Below are positions 1 through 9,333 of a DNA stretch of 64,000 nt, one piece after another. The first letter of the stretch is position 1. Each line of letters starts with the position of its first letter. A program made the position numbers and the translations under genes. Location: contig JAWRVZ010000629.1 of the NCBI GenBank assembly GCA_037043235.1, forward strand, positions 1 through 64,000. Reading direction: 5' to 3'. The DNA comes from Rhodeus uyekii (lineage: Eukaryota; Chordata; Actinopteri; Cypriniformes; Acheilognathidae). Under the pieces are notes generated by a model. That model did not search any database. It was not told where the DNA came from and saw nothing but the letters and a program-made list of their open reading frames with translations.

Positions 1-1270
1 AAAGTCATTTTCTCATCACTACCTCAAATTTGTAATTGTGGTATACGAAAACGGTTTTGTCTATTGACACGAAATCCATAACTTTTTGTCAACACAGTCT
101 GAAGATGATACGATTTGATTTTGGTGAAAATCGGACAAACGGTCTGGGAGGAGTTAGAAAAAGTAGGTTTTTGAAGAAAACAACATGGCAGACAGGAAAT
201 TTAGGCAAACTATGTCAAATTTGGTATCTGTGTTCTCGGCGTGACCCAAGGAACATAATAAGATAATTTGTTTTAAAATAGCTTAATGTAATCAAAAGTT
301 ATTAGCATTCTTGTAAATTTTGTTATAACTTTTGACCACAAGGTGGCGCTGCCCCGAAACTTTTGGTGTAGATTCAAATCAAGGTCCCAAAGACACATAT
401 TGAGTTTCGTAATGATACGCCAATGCGTTTGTAAAATATAGCATTTTACGACAAATTTCAAAATGGCCGACACCCAAAATGGCCGATATGAGAAAATTTG
501 GTATCGCATGACTCAGCATGATGCCCTAAATCTAAAGAGACCAGTTTTATGATTTTTGAACAAAATGTTCAGAAGTTATGAGCAAAAAACTCACTTTTTT
601 ATATCTCCTGACCACTAGGGGGCAGTGCGCCAAAACTCTGCACGTAGCCTCAGATCATGACTACTATGACAGACACAAAGTTTGGTCATAATACGCAAAT
701 GCGTTGCGGAGATATAGCCTCAAGTTCATTTTTGCGGCAAATTCGTTGAATTCTTTCGCAAGTTATTCGTAAACGGTTTGATCAATCAACTTGATTTCCA
801 TAACTTTTTGTCTCCATAGTCTGGAGATGATGTGGTTCAATTTTTGTGAGAATCGGACAAACGGCCTAGGAGGAGTTCGACAAAGTAGGTTTTTCATAAA
901 ACTCAAAATTGCGGAAAAATTTTCATGACGGAAAATGACGTCATAGGGTGCAATCGAATCAGCATGAGCCAAGGAATCAGTGGACGAAGGAATTTTGTTT
1001 CTAGCTCTTATGGTTCAAGAGTTATTAGCATAAATGTAAGTGTAAATTTGGACAGTTGGTGGCGCTAGAGGGATTGAGGTAGAGACTCCAAAATTGGTGT
1101 GGTCAATGATTGGACTGTCCTCTATGAGTGTGCCAAATTTCATCATTTTCCCGCATTCGGTTCTATGGGCTGCCATTGACTTGTGGGTGGAAGAAGAAGC
1201 GGAAGAATAATAATAATAAGAACGAGAACGGATACAATAGGTGCCTCCGCACCTTCGGTGCTTGGCCCCT
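1..1270 (+). repeat. Unit 1, S class, 5' part outside window
   Basis: Carries sub-repeats B, C and D; about 280 bp of the start lie upstream. Bases 1 to about 480 match 6480-6950 of unit 5 almost exactly. The C motif is at 612-625 and the CRE palindrome at 936-943. It ends in one minisatellite copy (1214-1269) with a GGAT variant shared only with unit 5, so units 1 and 5 are sister copies. Confidence 0.92.
1214..1269 (+). repeat. 56-bp junction minisatellite, single copy
   Basis: One copy of the 56-bp repeat TAATAAGAAC...GGCCCC that caps many units. It holds two overlapping hairpin choices, GGTGC/GCACC and GCACC/GGTGC, and ends in GTGCTTGGCCCC. Single copies of the same repeat lie at 2769-2824, 4639-4694, 7775-7830, 16541-16596, 19589-19644, 20488-20543, 22049-22104, 29597-29652, 35380-35435, 37255-37310 and 44312-44367. 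Confidence 0.9.
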
Positions 1271-1307
1271 AAATATAGCTGCAAGCAGCAATGACGGGGC
1301 CAAGCAC
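1258..1307. other. Junction cruciform: 12-bp inverted repeat around an inner hairpin
   Basis: GTGCTTGGCCCC (1258-1269) and GGGGCCAAGCAC (1296-1307) are perfect reverse complements separated by 26 nt. Inside lies a second hairpin, GCTGC-AA-GCAGC (1278-1289). The left arm is the 3' end of one unit and the right arm lies near the 5' end of the next. For a single unit these would be subterminal inverted repeats. The L class has one mismatch (GGGGCCAAGCGC). The structure recurs at junctions that keep a minisatellite copy. Confidence 0.85.
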
Positions 1308-1440
1308 TAACAAGGCATTGATGTGGCTGGCAGCAAAAGACCAATTGCAGTAAATGCATTTTAAAATGATTTTAGGCTAAATGGCTGAAAAATCATTAAT
1401 ACAGACACTGTAATTTGATTTAATAGTTTATCGCTTTGGA

Positions 1441-1454
1441 CCCATAGATGGCGC
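1441..1454 (+). promoter_or_regulatory. CTCF-like motif, sub-repeat A of unit 2
   Basis: CCCATAGATGGCGC matches 12 of 14 positions of the vertebrate core CCASYAGRKGGCRS. Other S units read CCAATAGATGGCGC (13 of 14) or CCAATAGTTGGCGC (12 of 14). Binding is inferred, not shown. Confidence 0.45.
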
Positions 1455-1730
1455 TGTGTCCAAATTGTTAGAATGTGGTCCGAGTAATGTCACAATGAAA
1501 TGTGCAAAGTTTGGTGTTATTTGGACAAAACATTACTGACATAGAGCATTAAAGTCATTTTCTCATCACTACCTCAAATTTGTAATTGTGGTATACGAAA
1601 ACGGTTTTGTCTATTGACACTAAATCCATAACTTCTTGTCAACACAGTCTGAAGATGATACGATTTGATTTTGGTGAAAATCGGACAAACGGTCTGGGAG
1701 GAGTTAGAAAAAGTAGGTTTTTGAAGAAAA

Positions 1731-1739
1731 CAACATGGC
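1731..1739 (+). promoter_or_regulatory. YY1-like motif CAACATGGC
   Basis: Matches the YY1 core CAANATGGC. It lies in the block before the B motif and is kept as CAACATGGC in most S units. Confidence 0.35.
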
Positions 1740-1885
1740 GGACAGGAAATTTAGGCAAACTATGTCAAATTTGGTATCTGTGTTCTCGGTGTGACCCAAG
1801 GAACATATTAAGATCATTTGTTTTAAAATAGCTTAATGTAATCAAAAGTTATTAGCATTTTTGTAAATTTTGTTATAACTTTTGA

Positions 1886-1899
1886 CCACAAGGTGGCGC
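1886..1899 (+). promoter_or_regulatory. CTCF-like motif, sub-repeat B of unit 2
   Basis: CCACAAGGTGGCGC matches 13 of 14 core positions; only the fifth base differs. In unit 29 the same position is T, giving a full match at 44998-45011. Confidence 0.5.
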
Positions 1900-2008
1900 T
1901 GCCCCAAAACTTTTGGTGTAGATTCAAATCAAGGTCCCAAAGACACATATTGAGTTTCGTAATGATATGCCAATGCGTTTGTTAAATATAACATTTTATG
2001 ACAAATTT

Positions 2009-2033
2009 CAAAATGGCCGACGCCCAAAATGGC
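2009..2033 (+). promoter_or_regulatory. Paired YY1-like motifs, 16 bp apart
   Basis: CAAAATGGC occurs at 2009-2017 and again at 2025-2033, as a two-copy 16-bp tandem repeat between motifs B and C. Both match CAANATGGC. The pair recurs in most S units; unit 31 has lost one 16-bp copy. Confidence 0.35.
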
Positions 2034-2161
2034 CGATATAAGAAAATTTGGTATCGCACGACTCAGCATGATGCCCTGAATCTAAAGAGAGCAGTTTTAT
2101 GATTTTTGACCAAAGTGTTCAGAAGTTATAAGCAAAAAAGTCACTTTTTTATATCTCCTGA

Positions 2162-2175
2162 CCACTAGGGGGCAG
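2162..2175 (+). promoter_or_regulatory. CTCF-like motif, sub-repeat C of unit 2
   Basis: CCACTAGGGGGCAG matches all 14 positions of CCASYAGRKGGCRS. This is the most constant motif in the array and is present in nearly every unit. Variants (CCACTAGGTGGCAG at 4049, CCACTAGAGGGCAG at 58095) fall at positions the consensus leaves open. Confidence 0.6.
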
Positions 2176-2485
2176 TGCGCCAAAACTCTGCGGGTAGCCT
2201 CAGATCATGACTACTATGACACACACCAAGTTTGGTCAGAATACGCAAATGCGTTGCGGAGATATAGCCTCAATTGCATTTTTGCGGCAAATTCGTCGAA
2301 ATCTTTTGCATGTTTATCAAAAACGGTTTGACCAATCAACTTGATTCTCATAACTTTTTGTCTACATAGTCTGGAGATGATGTGGTTCAATTTTCGTGAA
2401 TATCGGACCAACGGTCTAGGAGGAGTTTGAAAAAGTTGGTTTTTCATAAAATTCAAAATTGCGGAAAAATTTTCATGACGGAAAA

Positions 2486-2493
2486 TGACGTCA
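2486..2493. promoter_or_regulatory. CRE palindrome TGACGTCA
   Basis: A perfect consensus CREB/ATF site. A half site TGACG lies just upstream. The block is kept in all three classes, for example 936-943 in unit 1 and 4373-4380 in unit 3. Confidence 0.5.
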
Positions 2494-2601
2494 TAGGGTG
2501 CAATCGAATCGGCTTGAGCCAAGGAATCAGTGGACAAAGGAATTTTGTTTCTAGCCTTTATGGTTCAAGAGTTATTAGCATAAATGTAAGTGTAACTTTG
2601 G

Positions 2602-2615
2602 ACAGTTGGTGGCGC
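2602..2615 (+). promoter_or_regulatory. CTCF-like motif, sub-repeat D of unit 2
   Basis: ACAGTTGGTGGCGC matches 12 of 14 core positions. It lies at the same relative place in D as the motif does in A, B and C. Confidence 0.4.
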
Positions 2616-3012
2616 TAGAGGGATGGACTTAGAGACTCCAAAATTGGTGTGGTAAATGAGTGGACTGTCCTTTATGTGTGTGCCAAATTTCATCATTTTC
2701 CTGCATACGGTTCTATGGGCTGCCATTGACTTGTGTTGGAAGAAGAAGAAGAATAATAATAATAATAATAATAAGAACGAGAACGATTACAATAGGTGCC
2801 TCCGCACCTTCGGTGCTTGGCCCCTAAATATAGCTGCTAGCAGCCATCACGGGGCCAAGCGCAAGGAGGGCATTAAATGTCATGCCGACATGGCTGGCAT
2901 CATCAGACCAACGGCAGAAAGAATCTAAAGACATTTCAATATGACTTAAGTCTAAATGGCTGAAAAATCAACAATACGGTCTTTAGTAATTCGATTTAAT
3001 GGTTTATTTCAA

Positions 3013-3026
3013 CCAACAGGCAGCGC
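3013..3026 (+). promoter_or_regulatory. Decayed CTCF-like motif A' of unit 3
   Basis: CCAACAGGCAGCGC matches 11 of 14 core positions. All L and M units that keep A' carry this weak form. Confidence 0.25.
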
Positions 3027-3327
3027 TGTAACCAAATTGTAGTGTCAATTCATGTGGTACATTGAGAGTGTGGTGACATTGACACATGCAAAGTTTGCTT
3101 TCAATTGGGTAAACCATTGCTGAGAGAGCACTAAAGTCATGGGTTTGTTAAACATAGCATCTTATAAGAAAAATCGAAATGGCAGACGCTCAAAATGGCC
3201 GATATGGGAATATTTGGTATCACAGGACTCGGCATGACCCACTGAATCTAAAGAGACCAGTTTTCTTATTTTTGGCCAAAGCGTTCAGAAGTTATAAGCA
3301 AATATTTAACTTTTTCATATCTCCTGA

Positions 3328-3341
3328 CCACTAGGGGGCAC
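3328..3341 (+). promoter_or_regulatory. CTCF-like motif C' of unit 3
   Basis: CCACTAGGGGGCAC matches all 14 core positions. It belongs to the extra sub-repeat that separates L units from S units. Confidence 0.55.
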
Positions 3342-3771
3342 AGCGCCAAAACTCTGCAGGTAGCCTCAGATCATGATTGACATCACACACATAAAGTTTG
3401 GTCAGAATACGCTAATGCGTTGCAGAGATATAGCCTCGCTTTATTTGGTGGCCATTTGGTCAAATTCGTTCGCATTTTTATCGAAACCTGTTTGACGAAT
3501 CAACTTTATTTTAATAACTTTTTGTCAGCATGGTCTGAAGATGTTATGATTCAATTTTGGTGAAAATTGGACAAACGGTGTGGGAGGAGTTCGAAAAAGT
3601 AGGTTTTTAAAGAAAAACAACATGGCGGACAGGAAGTTTGGCCGACTATGACAAATTTGGTATCTATGTTCTCGGTTTGACCCAAGGAACGTATAAAGAC
3701 AACTTATTTTACCATAGGTTGAAGTATTCAAAAGTTATTAGTATTTTTGTAAATTTAGTTATAACTTTTGA

Positions 3772-3785
3772 CCACAAGGTGGCGC
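3772..3785 (+). promoter_or_regulatory. CTCF-like motif B' of unit 3
   Basis: CCACAAGGTGGCGC, 13 of 14. Units 9 and 10 read GGTGGTGC and unit 7 reads GGGGGTGC here, both weaker because the CpG is lost. Confidence 0.45.
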
Positions 3786-4048
3786 TGCCTCGAAACTTTT
3801 TGTGTTGTATCAGGCCCAGATGCCGAAGACACATATCGAGTTTCGTAACGATACGCCAATGTGTTTGTTAAATATAGCAATTTATGACAAAATTCAAAAT
3901 GGCCGACCCTCAAAATGGCCGATATGGGAAAATTTAGTATCGCACAACTCGGCATGATGCCCTGAATCTAACGAGACCAGTTTTATGATTTTTGGTCGGA
4001 GCATTCAGAAGTTATAAGCAAATATTTCACTTTTTTTATATCTCCAGA

Positions 4049-4062
4049 CCACTAGGTGGCAG
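4049..4062 (+). promoter_or_regulatory. CTCF-like motif C'' of unit 3
   Basis: CCACTAGGTGGCAG, 14 of 14; the change from the usual GGGGGC falls at the K position of the consensus. Confidence 0.5.
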
Positions 4063-4340
4063 AGCGCCAAAACTCTGCATTTAGCCTCAGACCATGATTG
4101 ACATAACACACACCAAGTTTGGTCAGAATACGCTAATGCGTTGCGGAGATATAGCCTCGCTTTCATTTCTGCGGCCATTTTGTCAAATTCTTTCGCAAGT
4201 TATTCGTAAACGGTTTGACAAATCAACTTTCTTTTAATAACTTTTTGTCAGCATGGTCTGGAGATGATGTGGTTCAATTTTCGTGAAAATCGGACAAACG
4301 GCCTAGGAGGAGTTCGAAAAAGTAGGTTTTTCATAAAATT

Positions 4341-4355
4341 CAAAATGGCGGGAAA
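4341..4355 (+). promoter_or_regulatory. Overlapping YY1-like and E2F-like sites
   Basis: CAAAATGGC (4341-4349) runs into GCGGGAAA (4348-4355), the complement of the E2F consensus TTTCCCGC. TTTCCCGC itself recurs in the opposite sense at 4571-4578. L and M units keep this pair; S units mostly read TTGCGGAAAA here and lose the E2F match. Confidence 0.3.
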
Positions 4356-4488
4356 ATTTTCATGACGGAAAATGACGTCATAGGGTGCAATCGAATCGTC
4401 TTGAGCCAAGGAATCAGTGGACGGAAGAATTTGGTTTCTAGGACATACGGTTCAAAAGTTATTTACGTAAACGTGAGTGCAAATTTGG

Positions 4489-4502
4489 ACAGTTGGTGGC
4501 GC
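4489..4502 (+). promoter_or_regulatory. CTCF-like motif D' of unit 3
   Basis: ACAGTTGGTGGCGC, 12 of 14, as in S units. Confidence 0.4.
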
Positions 4503-4695
4503 TATAGAGATTGAGTTAGAAACTTCAAATTTGCTATGGTCAATTATTGGACTGTCCTCTATTTGTGCTTTTTCCCGCAATCGGTTCTATGGGCTGTCAT
4601 AGACTTCAATGGCGGAAGAAGAAGATGAATAATAATAATAATAGGAACCGGAACAAAAACAATAGGTGCCTTCGCACCTTCGGTGCTTGGCCCCT

Positions 4696-6199
4696 AAATA
4701 TAGCTGCAAGCAGCAATGACGGGGCCAAGCACAAACAGGGCATTGACGTGGCCGGCAGCATAAGAGCAATTGAAGTAATCAACAACTAAATGCATTTTAA
4801 TATGATTTTAGGCTAAATGGCTGAAAAATCATTAATACAGACACTGTAATTTGAATGAAAAGTTTAGCGCTTTGGACCAATAGTTGGCGCTGTGTCCAAA
4901 TTGTTAGAATTGGGTCCGAGTAATGTGACAATGAAATCTGCAAAGTTTGGTGTTATTTGGACAAAACATTACTGACTTAAAGCATTAAAGTCATTTTGTC
5001 ATCACTACCTCAAATTTGTAATTGCGGTATACGAAAACGGTTTTGTCTATCGACACGAAATCCATAACTTTTTGTCAGCACAGTCTGAAGATGATACGAT
5101 TCGAGTTTGGTGAAAATCGGACAAACGGTCTAGGAGGAGTTTGAAAAAGTAGGTTTTTGAATGAAACAACATGGCGGATATGAAATTTAGGCAAACTATG
5201 TCAAATTTGGTATCTGTGTTCTCGGTGTGACCCAAGGAACATATTAAGATCATTTGTTTTAAAATAGCTTAATGTAATCAAAAGTTATTAGCATTTTAGG
5301 AAATTGTGTTATAACTTTTGACCACAAGGTGGCGCTGCCCCGAAACTTTTGGTGTAGGTTCAAATCAAGGTCCCAAAGACACATACTGAGATTCGTAATG
5401 ATACGCCAATGCGTTTGTAAAATATAGCATTTTACGACAAATTTCAAAATGGCCGACGCCCAAAATGGCCGATATAAGAAAATTTGGTATCGCACGACTC
5501 AGCATGATGCCCTGAATCTAAAGAGACCAGTTTTATGATTTTTGACCAAAGCGTTTAGAAGTTATAAGCAAAAAAGTCAATTTTTTATATCTCCTGACCA
5601 CTAGGGGGCAGTGCGCCAAAACTCTGCAGGTAGCCTCAGATTATGACTACTATGACACACACCAATTTTGGTCTGAATATGCAAATGCGTTGCGGAGATA
5701 TAGCCTCATGTTCATTTTTGCGGCAAATTTGTCGAACTCTTTCGCATGTTTATAAAAAACGGTTTGACCAATCAACTTGATTCTCATAACTTTTTGTCTC
5801 CATAGTCTGGAGATGATGTGGTTCAATTTTTGTGAAAATCAGACAAACGGCCTAGGAGGAGTTCGACAAAGTAGGTTTTTCATAAAATTCAAAATTACGG
5901 AAAAATTTTCATGACGGAAAATGACGTCATAGGGTGCAATCGAATCGGCTTGAGCCAAGGAATCAGTGGACAAAGGAATTTTGTTTCTAGCCCTTATGGT
6001 TCAAGAGTTATTAGCATAAATGTAAGTGTAACTTTGGACAGTTGGTGGCGCTAGAGGGATTGAGGTAGAGACTCCAAAATTGGTGTGGTCAATGATTGGA
6101 ATGTCCTCTATGTGTGTGCCAAATTTCATCATTTTCCTGCATAGGGTTCTATGGGCTGCCATTGACTTGTGTTGGAAGAAGAAGAAGAAGAATAATAAT
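4696..6199 (+). repeat. Unit 4, S class, 1504 bp
   Basis: Near-identical to unit 17 (25108), about 20.4 kb downstream. The C motif is at 5598. It ends in GAA then AAT repeats directly joined to the next AAATATAG, with no minisatellite copy. Confidence 0.92.
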
Positions 6200-7834
6200 A
6201 AATATAGCTGCAAGCAGCAATGACGGGGCCAAGCACAAACAGGGCATTGATGTGGCTGGCAGCAAAAGACCAATTGCAGTAAATGCATTTTAAGATGATT
6301 TTAGGCTAAATGGCTGAAAAATCATTAATACAGACACTGTAATTTGATTTAATAGTTTATCGCTTTGGACCAATAGATGGCGCTGTGTCCGAATTGTTAG
6401 AATGTGGTCCGAGTAATGTCACAATGAAATGTGCAAAGTTTGGTGTTATTTGGACAAAACATTACTGACATAGAGCATTAAAGTCATTTTCTCATCACTA
6501 CCTCAAATTTGTAATTGTGGTATACGAAAACGGTTTTGTCTATTGACACGAAATCCATAACTTTTTGTCAACACAGTCTGAAGATGATACGATTTGATTT
6601 TGGTGAAAATCGGACAAACGGTCTGGGAGGAGTTAGAAAAAGTAGGTTTTTGAAGAAAACAACATGGCAGACAGGAAATTTAGGCAAACTATGTCAAATT
6701 TGGTATCTGTGTTCTCGGCGTGACCCAAGGAACATAATAAGATAATTTGTTTTAAAATAGCTTAATGTAATCAAAAGTTATTAGCATTCTTGTAAATTTT
6801 GTTATAACTTTTGACCACAAGGTGGCGCTGCCCCGAAACTTTTGGTGTAGATTCAAATCAAGGTCCCAAAGACACATATTGAGTTTCGTAATGATACGCC
6901 AATGCGTTTGTAAAATATAGCATTTTACGACAAATTTCAAAATGGCCGACCACAAAAGGTGGCCGATATGAGAAAATTTGGTATCGCATGACTCAGCATG
7001 ATGCCCTAAATCTAAAGAGACCAGTTTTATGATTTTTGAACAAAATGTTACGATGTTATGAGCAAAAAACTCACATTTTTTATATCTCCTGACCAATGGC
7101 CGGGGGCATTTGGTATCCAAAACTCTGCATGATGTAGCCTCAGATCATGACTACTATGACAACACTCACTTTTTTATATGGTCCTGACCATAGGGGGCAA
7201 GTGCGCCAAAACTCTGCGGAGATATAGCCTCAAGTTCATGACTACTATGACGTTGAATTCTTTGGCATAATACGCAAATGCGTTGCGGAGATGATAGCCT
7301 CAAGTTCATTTTTGATTTCCATAACTTTTTGTCTCCATAGTCTGGAGATGATGTGGTTCAATTTTTGTGATCAATCGGACAAACGGCCTAGGAGGAGTTC
7401 GACAAAGTTTTTTCATAAAACTCAAAGATTGTGGAAAAATTTTCATGACGGAAAATGACGTCATAGGGTGCAATCGAATCGGCATGAGCCAAGGAATCAG
7501 TGGACAAAAGGAATTTTGTTTCTAGCTCTTATGGTTCAAGAGTTATTATCGAATCAGCATGAGCCAAGGAATCAGTTTCTAGCTCATAAATGTAATGTAA
7601 GTGTAAATTTGGACAGTTGGTGGCGCTAGAGGGATTGAGGTAGAGACTCCAAAATTGGTGTGGTCAATGATTGGACTGTCCTCTATGAGTGTGCCAAATT
7701 TCATCATTTTCCCGCATTCGGTTCTATGGGCTGCCATTGACTTGTGGGTGGAAGAAGAAGCGGAAGAATAATAATAATAAGAACGAGAACGGATACAATA
7801 GGTGCCTCCGCACCTTCGGTGCTTGGCCCCTAAT
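6200..7834 (+). repeat. Unit 5, S class with patchwork interior, 1635 bp
   Basis: The first 750 bp and last 230 bp match unit 1. Between about 6950 and 7600 it has many small insertions and displaced duplicate fragments: the C sub-repeat appears twice in damaged form, and a piece of the D approach is repeated at about 7548-7590. The perfect C motif is lost in both damaged copies. One minisatellite copy is at 7775-7830. Confidence 0.88.
6950..7600. other. Scrambled segment inside unit 5
   Basis: Relative to unit 1, short phrases are repeated or shifted. Two broken versions of the CTGACCACTAGGGGG block lie at about 7090 and 7172, and ATCGAATCAGCATGAGCC recurs about 75 bp after a related phrase. 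No other unit looks like this. It may be a consensus or assembly error, or local template switching. Confidence 0.7.
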
Positions 7835-9333
7835 AAATATAGCTGCAAGCAGCAATGACGGGGCCAAGCACAAACAGGGCATTGACGTGGCCGGCAGCAT
7901 AAGAGCAATTGAAGTAATCAACAACTAAATGCATTTTAATATGATTTTAGGCTAAATGGCTGAAAAATCAATAATACAGACACTGTAATTTGAATGAAAA
8001 GTTTATCGCTTTGGACCAATAGTTGGCGCTGTGTCCAAATTGTTAGAATTGGGTCCGAGTAATGTGACAATGAAATCTGCAAAGTTTGGTGTTATTTGGA
8101 CAAAACATTACTGACTTAAAGCATTAAAGTCATTTTGTCATCACTACCTCAAATTTGTAATTGCGGTATACGAAAACGGTTTTGTCTATCGACACGAAAT
8201 CCATAACTTTTTGTCAGCACAGTCTGAAGATGATACGATTCGATTTTGGTGAAAATCGGACAAACGGTCTGGGAGGAGTTTGAAAAAGTAGGTTTTTGAA
8301 TGAAACAACATGGCGGATATGAAATTTAGGCAAACTATGTCAAATTTGGTATCTGTGTTCTCGGTGTGACCCAAGGAACATATTAAGATCATTTGTTTTA
8401 AAATAGCTTAATGTAATCAAAAGTTATTAGCATTTTTGGAAATTGTGTTATAACTTTTGACCACAAGGTGGCGCTGCCCCGAAACTTTTGGTGTAGGTTC
8501 AAATCAAGGTCCCAAAGACACATACTGAGTTTCGTAATGATACGCCAATGCGTTTGTAAAATATAGCATTTTACGACAAATTTCAAAATGGCCAACGCCC
8601 AAAATGGCCGATATAAGAAAATTTGGTATCGGACGACTCAGCATGATGCCCTGAATCTAAAGAGACCAGTTTTATGATTTTTGACCAAAGTGTTCAGAAG
8701 TTATAAGCAAAAAAGTCAATTTTTTATATCTCCTGACCACTAGGGGGCAGTGCACCAAAACTCTGCAGGTAGCCTCAGATTATGACTACTATGACACACA
8801 CCAATTTTGGTCTGAATATGCAAATGCGTTGCGGAGATATAGCCTCAAGTTCATTTTTGCGGCAAATTCGTCGAACTCTTTCGCAAGTTTATCAAAAACG
8901 GAATGACCAATCAACTTGATTTCCATAACTTTTTGTCTCCATAGTCTGGAGATGATGTGGTTCAATTTTTGTGAGAATCGGACAAACGGCCTAGGAGGAG
9001 TTCGACAAAGTAGGTTTTTCATAAAACTCAAAATTGCGGAAAAATTTTCATGACGGAAAATGACGTCATAGGGTGCAATCGAATCGGCTTGACCCAAGGA
9101 ATCAGTGGACAAAGGAATTTTGTTTCTAGCCCTTATGGTTCAAGAGTTATTAGCATAAATGTAAGTGTAACTTTGGACAGTTGGTGGCGCTAGAGGGATT
9201 GAGGTAGAGACTCCAAAATTGGTGTGGTCAATGATTGGACTGTCCTCTATGTGTGTGCCAAATTTCATCATTTTCCTGCATATGGTTCTATGGGCTGCCA
9301 TTGACTTCTGGGTGGAAGAAGAAGAAGAAGAAT
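7835..9333 (+). repeat. Unit 6, S class, 1499 bp
   Basis: Belongs to the common subtype that also includes units 12, 14, 19 and 29. It is marked by an ATGCAAAT octamer (8818-8825) where others have ACGCAAAT. The C motif is at 8737. No minisatellite; the GAA tract joins straight to the L-type unit 7. Confidence 0.92.

Larger units (their letters stand above)
1271..2825 (+). repeat. Unit 2, S class, 1555 bp
   Basis: A complete S unit, used here as the reference. Sub-repeat motifs lie at 1441 (A), 1886 (B), 2162 (C) and 2602 (D). Near-identical copies are unit 11 (16601) and unit 18 (26603). It ends with a TAA-rich tract and one minisatellite copy at 2769-2824. Confidence 0.93.
2826..4695 (+). 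repeat. Unit 3, L class, 1870 bp
   Basis: Opens with the L variant GCTGCTAGCAGCCATCAC and has five sub-repeats A'-C'-B'-C''-D'. It is a near-identical copy of unit 26 (39144) about 36.3 kb away, but has lost about a dozen bases near 4569 that unit 26 keeps. One minisatellite copy of the ACCGGAAC type lies at 4639-4694. Confidence 0.92.

Noticed and set aside
1258..1307. Canonical Helitron end (hairpin then CTRR)
   Set aside because: GGCCCCTAA after the GCACC/GGTGC hairpin looks like a CTRR end, but no TC 5' start is defined and the subterminal inverted repeats fit the Helentron type better. Left as a hypothesis only.
2560..2585. Pol III B-box-like GGTTCAAGAG, suggesting a SINE
   Set aside because: The last consensus base does not match, no A box lies at the right distance, and no tRNA fold is seen.
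2656..2928. Frames with poly-Asn or poly-Lys runs over the GAA/AAT tracts
   Set aside because: The homopolymer residues are simply translated microsatellites, and the frames change with tract length from unit to unit.
6190..6206. AATAAA poly(A) signal at unit joints
   Set aside because: It arises by chance where an AAT tract meets AAATATAG, and no transcript end is supported.
8186..8392. Minus-strand 68-residue frame repeated in most S units
   Set aside because: It recurs only because the repeat recurs. The same peptide-like words appear in the homologous block before D in another frame, indels break it, and no known domain is seen.
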